Shown piece after piece: positions 1 through 5,510 of a DNA stretch of 11,459 nt. Positions within the stretch are counted from its first letter, which is position 1. Each line of letters starts with the position of its first letter. Under the pieces are notes generated by a model. It was not told the DNA's origin. It made no database searches and saw only the letters and a program-made list of their open reading frames with translations. The position numbers and the translations under genes were made by a program. Source of the DNA: an uncultured Phascolarctobacterium sp. (GTDB lineage: Bacteria; Bacillota; Negativicutes; Acidaminococcales; Acidaminococcaceae); NCBI GenBank assembly GCA_900554395.1, contig USHB01000025.1, positions 1-11,459 of the forward strand, read 5' to 3'.

Positions 1-22
1 AAAATATTCTCCTTTTATAAAG
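1..22 (-). promoter_or_regulatory. Ribosome binding site of the next operon gene, beyond the left edge
   Basis: After the TAA stop of the glycerophosphotransferase gene, the minus strand carries AAAGGAG at positions 15-9, followed by 8 nt to the edge. That spacing puts a start codon exactly at or just past the boundary. There is no terminator-like hairpin between the stop and this site, so the polysaccharide operon very probably continues. The identity of the next gene cannot be seen. Confidence 0.6.
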
Positions 23-1186
23 TTATTTTACAATTCCTATATTTCTTAATAATCTTTTGCAATTATTATCATCTTTATAATAATTAACTAAATTATTTAT
101 TACTTTTCTATCCTCGATAAATTTATCAACATTATTAGACAAATTTTCAAAAAATTTATCCAATTCTTCTAAATTCCTTATTTTTTCTCCCGGCATCATA
201 CCAACAGGCTCATCAATTACAAATCCTCTTTTTAAATCATAATTATCTATATCATCTATAATAAATCCTATCGGTTTATTAACTAAAAGATAATCAAAAT
301 AAACTGATGAATAATCTGTAAGCAAGGCATCCATATTCCCCAACAGTGTATATAAACTTATATTTTTATCGTTAATAATTTTGTCATCAATATATATAAT
401 ATTTGATAAATACTCTATAAATAACTTATCAAAATTATCTAAAGGATGTGGCTTTATAAATAAGAATATATTTCTTGCCAGCAATCTATTATTCAAAACT
501 TTTAATACTTCTTTATCTTTTAATTTTTCATAAACAGTATCCTTAGGACTAGAATTATCAATCTTTAAATCTACTGAATTTCTAAAAGTTGGCATATATA
601 TAACTTTTTTACCGCCATCATAAATATTAAAGCACTGGTAAATATTTACTTTTTTAAACAAAGAATCGTTTCTGGGTTCGCCACTTATTAGCACTTGATT
701 TTCACTACATCCAAAACTTTTGGCCATAATAGGTACAAAAAATTCAGAAGTTGCAATAACATAAGTAAAATAATTATATTTTAAATTTTGTTCCTGTTCC
801 GACATTAACCCAATTCTTTTTAAAGGCATACCATGCCACAAATTTATAACTATTTGTTTTTTAGACGGATATATTGGATATTTACCAAAAGAATAGAAAA
901 AATATTTTGACTTCAAATAATAATACAGCCCTTTTACTGGACTAACAAAAATTATGTTTTTATTAATTTCGTTGTATTTTTTATATTCATTCGTTGCGCA
1001 AACAATTCTATATTTTTCGTAATACTTATTTTCAATTAAATAGTCATATAACGATTTTACATTATCTCTAAATCCCAAATTAGAATATAAAACTATAACA
1101 TTATCTTTTTTAGGTATGTATTTATTTATAAATGTTAAAACTACAAATGCTTTTTCAATTATCTTCTTTATTTCTTTATTTTTCAT
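23..1186 (-). CDS. CDP-glycerol glycerophosphotransferase family protein
   Basis: This 387-residue protein looks like a polymerase or primase of the TagB/TagF superfamily (Pfam Glyphos_transf, PF04464). Such enzymes move glycerol phosphate, or a related polyol phosphate, from a CDP donor to a glycan at the inner face of the membrane. Family landmarks are visible: NLWHGMPLKRIG around residues 115-126 with His118, SGEPRNDSLF around 168-177, YMPTFRNS around 197-204, KPHPLDN around 245-251 with His247, and LLTDYSSVYFDY around 288-299. Length fits a single catalytic domain without an added glycosyltransferase. The ATG has AAGGAAA a few bases upstream (1198-1192) and overlaps the stop of the preceding glycosyltransferase gene as ATGA, so translation is probably coupled. 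Sampled lines are only about 18-23% G+C, far below mutS, suggesting recent acquisition. The family is clear; the exact donor (CDP-glycerol or CDP-ribitol) and acceptor are not. Confidence 0.88.
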   Translation of the reverse strand: MKNKEIKKIIEKAFVVLTFINKYIPKKDNVIVLYSNLGFRDNVKSLYDYLIENKYYEKYRIVCATNEYKKYNEINKNIIFVSPVKGLYYYLKSKYFFYSFGKYPIYPSKKQIVINLWHGMPLKRIGLMSEQEQNLKYNYFTYVIATSEFFVPIMAKSFGCSENQVLISGEPRNDSLFKKVNIYQCFNIYDGGKKVIYMPTFRNSVDLKIDNSSPKDTVYEKLKDKEVLKVLNNRLLARNIFLFIKPHPLDNFDKLFIEYLSNIIYIDDKIINDKNISLYTLLGNMDALLTDYSSVYFDYLLVNKPIGFIIDDIDNYDLKRGFVIDEPVGMMPGEKIRNLEELDKFFENLSNNVDKFIEDRKVINNLVNYYKDDNNCKRLLRNIGIVK

Positions 1187-2001
1187 TTATATTTCCTTAT
1201 TCCGTTGCTTATGTAAAACCACATACAGTAAATACTTCTTAATATAGATAATTTTTGATTCACTCTATACACATTCCAAGTCCACAAAGCACTTTGCAGC
1301 TTATTACTGCTTACAGACTTACTATTGCCTGTTCTGTATAATGCAAGGCTTTCGTTTAATCCATAAGCTGTTATGCCTTGCTTTAAGATATTAAGCCAAA
1401 GGATATAGTCTTCATGTTTTTGCATTATAAAATGTATATTTTGTATTTGTGTTTTATCCACCATTACTGTAAGGCAGCCTATTTTATTGCCTTTCAATGC
1501 TTGCTTATAATTTAAGCTTTGTGATACTTTAACCTCGTTTTGAATATTTTCTTTTGTTTCTTTAAAATGCTCATAACCTGTATACGTAAAGGCATAACTA
1601 TTCTGCTGCATAAAGTTTAGCTGCTTTTGCAGTTTTTCTTTTTTCCAAATGTCGTCGCTGTCTAAAAAGGCTATGTATCTGCCCTTAGCATTTTGTATTG
1701 CCGTATTGCGTGCAACTGCTGCGCCGCTGTTTTGCTTCATGTTTATCAGCTTTATGCGTTTATCTTTAACGGCGTAGCTTTGTACTATTTCTGCTGTATT
1801 ATCTTTGCTGCAGTCGTTTACTACCAGCATTTCCCAGTTTTGATATGTTTGGGCAAGTACACTTTCGATGGTTTCCGCTATATATTCTGCTGCATTGTAT
1901 GCAGGGGTTATTATTGACACCAAATTATCAATGTATTTCATCTGGTTTTGATTTTTAGTATTGTTATTTAATTGTTGTTCTTTTATTTTAATTACAGTCA
2001 A
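1183..2001 (-). CDS. Family 2 glycosyltransferase (GT-A fold)
   Basis: This 272-residue cytoplasmic or membrane-associated enzyme would add one sugar from a nucleotide sugar to a lipid-linked glycan. The GT2 core begins at VSIITPAYNAAEYI (residues 28-41). It continues with VVNDCSKDNT (60-69), the metal-binding DSDD at 114-117, and a candidate catalytic-base motif HEDYILWL at 196-203. The start chosen is a TTG directly after the TAA stop of the upstream sugar transferase gene, because AAGGGG lies 8 nt before it. The first ATG (Met21) has no Shine-Dalgarno sequence, although homologues would probably align from near there. The first 20 residues are rich in Lys, Asn and Gln. The gene end overlaps the next start by 4 nt. 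Base composition changes inside the gene: about 42-50% G+C near the 5' catalytic part, but 25-35% over much of the 3' half. Sugar specificity cannot be read from sequence. Confidence 0.88.
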   Translation of the reverse strand: MTVIKIKEQQLNNNTKNQNQMKYIDNLVSIITPAYNAAEYIAETIESVLAQTYQNWEMLVVNDCSKDNTAEIVQSYAVKDKRIKLINMKQNSGAAVARNTAIQNAKGRYIAFLDSDDIWKKEKLQKQLNFMQQNSYAFTYTGYEHFKETKENIQNEVKVSQSLNYKQALKGNKIGCLTVMVDKTQIQNIHFIMQKHEDYILWLNILKQGITAYGLNESLALYRTGNSKSVSSNKLQSALWTWNVYRVNQKLSILRSIYCMWFYISNGIRKYK

Positions 2002-3360
2002 TTACTTTACCCCTTCGGTGCTTTCTTTAGTAATAAGCACTTTTAATGTTTGCAGCATTAGTATTAAGTCATTAATTACACTTACGTTTTGAATGTATAT
2101 CAAATCATAGACGAGTTTGTCATAGGCTGTTGTGTTGTATTTACCTGCTATCTGTGCAAGGCCTGTTATGCCGGGTTTTACGTTGTGACGATAGGCGTAC
2201 TCCGGTTTTTCTTTAATGAATTGCTCTACAAAGAATGGTCTTTCCGGCCTTGGCCCAACAATGCTCATTTCACCTTTAAGCACATTAAAAAGCTGCGGCA
2301 GTTCGTCCAGCCTTGTTGCTCTCATAAAATGTCCGAATTTTGTTATGCGTGGGTCATTTTCTCCGGCAAGTACTGGTCCTGTTTTGGCTTCGGCATCCTG
2401 CCTCATGCTTCTGAATTTATGTACTTTAAATTCTTTGCCAAATCGCCCTACTCTTATCTGGCTGTATATTACGGGGCCTGGGCTATCCAGTTTTACTATT
2501 ATCGCTGTTATTAACATTACAGGCCATAAAATTAGTATGGTTATGCTTGCTACTGCTATATCCAACGTGCGTTTTAATACGCGCTGCTCTAAAGTTAATA
2601 ACATGCGAGATACCCTTTGTGTCGGCAAATCATCTATCTGCCACAGATACATTTTGCTGCATGAAATCTCATATAACGTTGGTACCAAAATTACCATTTT
2701 CATCTTTTCGTTTGCTATACGGAAGATGTGTTCTTTTTGTTCTACCGGCAGGCTTTCCCCGATAAGAACTATGTCACTGTTTTCTATTTGATTTATAGTT
2801 TCTATTTCATTTGCAGAAGTTTTATTAAAATCTCTATTTTGGTCACTCTCATTATTATCTGTTGATATAAATTTAAGTATGCTTTTTTCTAAGCCGTAGG
2901 TTTTACGGATTTTTGTTTTAAGTTTTTCCTGTTCTTCCCTACCTGCTGCTATAAATACCGTCGGTATAGGCAGATGTTTTACTTCTATTTTGTGCATTAC
3001 ATACTGCCACAGCATTAAGAAAATAAAACTAAATACTGCTGAATACAGTATTACAAAACGGGAGTATTCAAATTCACGCAGAAAGAATGTTACTGCCAAT
3101 GCGGCAATAAAAATATTAATAACTGCTACCACTAAGTTTAAGACAATTTCTGTTAGGCGTTTACGCACTAAACTGAACAAACCATAGATATTAAAAAAGA
3201 ATATTAAAAATACTGAAAGCAGCACAGTAAGACGCAGATGAAAATCTACCTGTATATCGCGCATAGAAGAACTCTGCATTAAGATTGCCAGAAATGTCGC
3301 TATCTGAATGCAGCATAAATCACCAAGTATTAATATTATTTTTCTGTAAATGTGAGCCAC
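2002..3360 (-). CDS. Membrane sugar transferase starting exopolysaccharide synthesis (polyprenyl glycosylphosphotransferase)
   Basis: This 452-residue protein has the architecture of the WbaP/WcaJ/CpsE family. It would transfer a sugar-1-phosphate from a nucleotide sugar to undecaprenyl phosphate in the cytoplasmic membrane. Four hydrophobic segments lie near residues 6-29, 43-62, 72-94 and 101-122. A Rossmann-like linker domain follows from about 130 (IPTVFIAAGREEQ). A membrane-dipping helix at about 268-290 introduces the C-terminal bacterial sugar transferase domain (PF02397). Visible motifs are LDSPGPVIYSQIRVGR (291-306), KFRSM (315-319), the acidic pair D352-E353 in RLDELPQ, VGPRPERP (368-375) and KPGITGLAQ (395-403). 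The start is GTG with only a weak AAGAAAG upstream, but no later start keeps the first membrane helix. As first gene of its operon it defines the locus as capsule, exopolysaccharide or O-antigen synthesis. Family is near certain; the sugar (glucose, galactose or an N-acetylated sugar) is not. Confidence 0.93.
   Translation of the reverse strand: MAHIYRKIILILGDLCCIQIATFLAILMQSSSMRDIQVDFHLRLTVLLSVFLIFFFNIYGLFSLVRKRLTEIVLNLVVAVINIFIAALAVTFFLREFEYSRFVILYSAVFSFIFLMLWQYVMHKIEVKHLPIPTVFIAAGREEQEKLKTKIRKTYGLEKSILKFISTDNNESDQNRDFNKTSANEIETINQIENSDIVLIGESLPVEQKEHIFRIANEKMKMVILVPTLYEISCSKMYLWQIDDLPTQRVSRMLLTLEQRVLKRTLDIAVASITILILWPVMLITAIIVKLDSPGPVIYSQIRVGRFGKEFKVHKFRSMRQDAEAKTGPVLAGENDPRITKFGHFMRATRLDELPQLFNVLKGEMSIVGPRPERPFFVEQFIKEKPEYAYRHNVKPGITGLAQIAGKYNTTAYDKLVYDLIYIQNVSVINDLILMLQTLKVLITKESTEGVK
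2010..2015 (-). promoter_or_regulatory. Shine-Dalgarno site that supports a TTG start
   Basis: AAGGGG on the minus strand lies inside the last codons of the sugar transferase gene, 8 nt before the TTG at 2001-1999. The in-frame ATG 60 nt further on is preceded only by A-rich sequence without a GGAG-like element. This favours the TTG start for the family 2 glycosyltransferase and implies coupling to termination of the upstream gene. Confidence 0.55.
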
Positions 3361-3401
3361 TGTTACTGTTCTTTCTTTTATTTCTATCTAACTTTAAATT
3401 T

Positions 3402-3407
3402 TATAAT
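3402..3407 (+). promoter_or_regulatory. Perfect -10 hexamer on the plus strand
   Basis: TATAAT matches the housekeeping -10 consensus exactly. The best -35 at an 18-nt spacing is TTATTT (3378-3383), which is poor, and there is no TG before the -10. Transcription would begin near 3414 and run rightwards through the foldable island to the two-way terminator ending at 3627. In such A+T-rich DNA a chance match is quite possible. Confidence 0.3.
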
Positions 3408-3410
3408 ATA

Positions 3411-3438
3411 ATTTTACCATACCTTTACCCCCCCGCAA
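3411..3438 (-). promoter_or_regulatory. Candidate promoter of the polysaccharide operon with a G7 tract
   Basis: On the minus strand TTGCGG (3438-3433) is followed after 16 nt by TAAAAT (3416-3411), which is preceded by TGG, making an extended -10. Transcription would begin near 3404, leaving a leader of about 44 nt before the GTG start. A run of seven G (3434-3428) overlaps the end of the -35 box and the start of the spacer, so tract length would set the spacing. The -35 matches TTGACA in only three positions. This is the best candidate that I see, not a certain promoter. Confidence 0.4.
3428..3434. repeat. Homopolymer run of seven C/G
   Basis: Seven consecutive C on the plus strand (G on the minus strand) sit in otherwise A+T-rich DNA, 68 nt before the polysaccharide operon start. 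The tract lies inside the candidate -35/-10 region on the minus strand and near the predicted 5' end of a possible plus-strand RNA. Confidence 0.9.
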
Positions 3439-3592
3439 GACATTTCAGTTGGAGTGAGTCTAACTTTTACTGGTCTTGTGGTAACTTTATTCCTACCGGT
3501 ACGTTTGCATGGCAACGCAATTTACTATAACCCGCACTTTCCGTCATGCCTAATAACAACTTTCAGTTTTATATACTTTACAATCAGAGCAT

Positions 3593-3627
3593 AAAAAAGA
3601 CCATCAGTTAAACTGATGGTCTTTTTT
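3593..3627. terminator. Strong two-way intrinsic terminator
   Basis: GACCATCAGTT (3599-3609) is the exact reverse complement of AACTGATGGTC (3611-3621); allowing a normal loop, about 9 bp pair around TTAAA. The stem is flanked by six A (3593-3598) and six T (3622-3627), so it gives a U-tailed hairpin in either direction. On the minus strand it would stop readthrough from miaA. On the plus strand it would end transcripts arising in the 3402-3590 region. Confidence 0.9.
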
Positions 3628-3677
3628 ATACAACGATATATAATTCTATTATTTTTGCTATGTAAATTTCACTTTTG

Positions 3678-3702
3678 ATTCAAATACAAAGTTTGTTTGA
3701 AT
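3678..3702. repeat. Imperfect inverted repeat
   Basis: ATTCAA (3678-3683) pairs with TTGAAT (3697-3702), and inside it ACAAA (3686-3690) pairs with TTTGT (3692-3696) around one G; two bases (3684-3685) are unpaired. It could be a weak operator-like or secondary-structure element. It is A+T-rich and may be chance. Confidence 0.3.
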
Positions 3703-3742
3703 ATGCTTTTATAATCATAAACTGCAACTTCAATATCATAAC

Positions 3743-3780
3743 TAAAATAACACCAATACAAAATGCAATGGTGTTATTTT
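3743..3780 (-). terminator. Terminator-like hairpin directly after miaA
   Basis: AAAATAACACC (3744-3754) is the exact complement of GGTGTTATTTT (3770-3780), with one more A-T pair inside and a 13-nt loop. It begins 18 nt after the miaA stop and has a U-rich 3' arm on the minus strand (TTATTTTAGTT). The core is only modestly G+C-rich and the U run is part of the stem, so it may terminate incompletely; the hairpin at 3599-3621 would back it up. Confidence 0.6.
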
Positions 3781-3798
3781 AACATTTTTAAATAAATT

Positions 3799-4725
3799 TT
3801 ATCTGATAAATTTAGCCTGAACTGTTTTAATCATTTCTGCCGTTACTTTTTCGTAATCAGGTTCGGCAGGCAAATCAAACCACTCAACATACGGCATTTT
3901 TTTATACCAGGTAAACTGCCTTTTGGCAAAGTTGCGTGTTGCCTGTTTCAATTTATCAACGGCAGTTGCGTAATCCCATTCGCCTTTTAAATACATCACA
4001 GTCTGCCTGTAACCTATTGCCTGCATGGATTGCGCTGTTTCCGGCACGCCTGCATCAAGCAGACGCTGCGTTTCCTGCAAAAGCCCCTGCTCAAGCATAA
4101 TATCAACGCGGCGGTTAATGCGGTCATACAGCACGCTGCGCTCCATGCGCAGGCCAAACACGGCAGCATCGTAAGCAAGTTCTTCACTCTTGCTTTGCGA
4201 GATATTATCGCCGCTCTCAGCCGCTTCAATAGCACGGATTACGCGGCGTGTATTATTAATATCAATGCGCTCTGCTTCCTGCGGCGCTGCTTTCCGCAAA
4301 CGGGCAAACAAAACTTCCTTGCCCTGCTCTGACAAAAGCTGTTCCAGTTCCCTGCGCAAAGCAGAATCTTCACCAACAGAACTGAACTGATAGTTTTCAA
4401 GCAGCGCTTTAATATATAAGCCTGTGCCACCAACAATAATGGGCAGTTTGCCGCGCGCTGTTATTTCATCAATCAGGCTTTCAGCCCGTTCTTTAAAATC
4501 AACAACGTTAAACGAGGCATCAGGCGGAAGAATATTTACCATATGATGCGGCACTGCGGCCAGTTCTTCTTCAGTCGGCTTTGCTGTGCCGATATCCATG
4601 CCGCGGTACACCAGCATTGAATCGCCTGATATAATTTCGCCGTTAAGCGCTTTAGCCAGCCCAATGCCGCAATGGCTTTTGCCGGTTGCCGTTGGGCCGA
4701 GGATAACGGCTATTTGTTTTTTCAT
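3799..4725 (-). CDS. miaA: tRNA dimethylallyltransferase MiaA
   Basis: MiaA transfers the dimethylallyl group of dimethylallyl diphosphate to N6 of A37 in tRNAs that read codons starting with U. The product, i6A37, is the substrate of MiaB encoded at the head of this operon. The 308 residues are a normal length. Motifs are the P-loop GPTATGKS (10-17), ISGDSMLVYRGMDIGTAKP (32-50) with Asp35 as the likely catalytic base, VGGTGLYIKALL (98-109), NTRRVIRAIE (158-167), QAIGYRQ (235-241) and TRNFAKRQFTWYKK (263-276). The ATG follows AGGAG (4739-4735) by 9 nt, and this site overlaps the stop of the methyltransferase gene, only 5 nt upstream. It is the last gene of the operon. In many Firmicutes hfq follows miaA, but here a terminator region does. 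Confidence 0.97.
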   Translation of the reverse strand: MKKQIAVILGPTATGKSHCGIGLAKALNGEIISGDSMLVYRGMDIGTAKPTEEELAAVPHHMVNILPPDASFNVVDFKERAESLIDEITARGKLPIIVGGTGLYIKALLENYQFSSVGEDSALRRELEQLLSEQGKEVLFARLRKAAPQEAERIDINNTRRVIRAIEAAESGDNISQSKSEELAYDAAVFGLRMERSVLYDRINRRVDIMLEQGLLQETQRLLDAGVPETAQSMQAIGYRQTVMYLKGEWDYATAVDKLKQATRNFAKRQFTWYKKMPYVEWFDLPAEPDYEKVTAEMIKTVQAKFIR

Positions 4726-4730
4726 AAAAA

Positions 4731-5510
4731 CTATCTCCTGATAATTCCGTATTTTACGCGGCTGTATCTGCCGCCCTGCACTTCAGTACAGCCAAGGCTT
4801 CGCAGAAAATCCTCGCTGCGTTCTTTTATCACCACGCGCGGAGCTGTTTTTAAGGCAAGCTCCAGCACCGATGAATTTACTTCTTTTTCATAAGCAATCG
4901 GCCTTAATGGCTTCATGTTCGCCGATGTTTTTATGCCGAACCGGAACATCGGGTCAAAGTAAACAGCATCAAAACTATCCGGCGGCAGTATTTTTAAATA
5001 ATCTTCCGCTTTGGCGCGAATTACCTTTATCCTGCGCATAGCAGCATCAACCTCGGCTTTGCCGGTTTCATACTGCTGCAAACCGCACGCCACCGTAAAT
5101 GCCAAAAGCGGCGATGCTTCCACGCCGACAACTTTTCCTGCGCTGCCAACGGCATAACTTGCCACCAGTGCATCACTGGCAAGCCCCAAAGTACAATCTA
5201 AAACTTTTGCTCCCGGTTTCAACGCCAGGGCTTGCACCAAATGGTCGGGCTCGCCTGCAGCAATATGTTTTAAGCGCAAATCCGCCATGCTGGGATGGAA
5301 GAAAAAACGCCCTTCTTCCGTAAAAACATGCGGGCCTAATTTAGTGGCTACCAAAAGCGCCGTTAATCCGTACTTTGCGCATAATTCTTCAAGCGAACCG
5401 CTGCGCCCTCGCCGCAGATACGGCACGCCAAACCCTTTGGCCCATGCGCGTGCCTGCCAGGCAAGTCCGCTGTTGCGCCCTTCCGTTACTGCAAATTTCA
5501 AACTGCTCAT
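4731..5510 (-). CDS. RsmJ-like SAM-dependent methyltransferase
   Basis: This 259-residue class I methyltransferase resembles the RsmJ/SAM_MT family (PF04445). The E. coli member methylates N2 of G1516 in 16S rRNA; the role of this form is unproven and is inferred from family. An N-terminal part (1-90, with AVTEGRNSGLAWQARAWA) precedes the Rossmann domain. SAM-binding motif I is VLDCTLGLASDALVAS (103-118) with Asp105. Glu131 in GVEASPLLAF fits motif II. FDPMFRFG (185-192) holds the DPMF signature of this family in place of the NPPY type. The ATG overlaps the mutL stop as ATGA and has only a weak AGCGGA upstream, so it probably depends on coupled translation. miaA starts 5 nt after its end. Position among tRNA modification and repair genes fits an RNA-modifying enzyme. 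Confidence 0.82.
   Translation of the reverse strand: MSSLKFAVTEGRNSGLAWQARAWAKGFGVPYLRRGRSGSLEELCAKYGLTALLVATKLGPHVFTEEGRFFFHPSMADLRLKHIAAGEPDHLVQALALKPGAKVLDCTLGLASDALVASYAVGSAGKVVGVEASPLLAFTVACGLQQYETGKAEVDAAMRRIKVIRAKAEDYLKILPPDSFDAVYFDPMFRFGIKTSANMKPLRPIAYEKEVNSSVLELALKTAPRVVIKERSEDFLRSLGCTEVQGGRYSRVKYGIIRR

Larger units (their letters stand above)
3414..3627 (+). ncRNA. Possible small structured RNA of about 210 nt
   Basis: I see a perfect TATAAT upstream, paired arms, and a two-way terminator at the end, with no open reading frame of note. CCGCAAGAC (3433-3441) pairs with GTCTTGTGG (3473-3481) over 9 bp including one G-U. Inside it a second hairpin (3447-3453 with 3459-3465, loop GTGAG) also needs one G-U. 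On the minus strand both G-U pairs become A-C mismatches, so folding favours the plus strand. Another pairing, CAGT (3446-3449) with ACTG (3469-3472), competes with the inner hairpin. I do not recognise the RNA as 6S, SRP, tmRNA or a known riboswitch. It could instead be a repeat remnant. Confidence 0.25.
3361..3798. other. 438-nt gene-free stretch between the two operons
   Basis: No convincing coding sequence lies here. From left to right it holds an A+T-rich part with candidate promoters on both strands (3378-3438), a run of seven C at 3428-3434, a G+C-richer foldable island (about 3428-3550), a strong two-way terminator (3593-3627), an A+T-rich stretch with a weak inverted repeat (3678-3702), and a second hairpin next to the miaA stop (3743-3780). 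Confidence 0.8.

Noticed and set aside
2216..2791. 191-codon plus-strand frame opposite the sugar transferase gene
   Set aside because: It is antisense to the conserved PF02397 domain and its translation shows no family motif.
3467..3547. 26-codon minus-strand frame in the gap between the operons
   Set aside because: There is no Shine-Dalgarno sequence, it lies upstream of the best operon promoter, and the same DNA folds into hairpins; not called as a gene.
3361..3592. Known riboswitch or leader element for the polysaccharide operon
   Set aside because: I found no match to a conserved riboswitch core that I know, and minus-strand folding is weaker than plus-strand folding. A minus-strand leader beginning near 3560 is not excluded, but I see only a poor promoter there.
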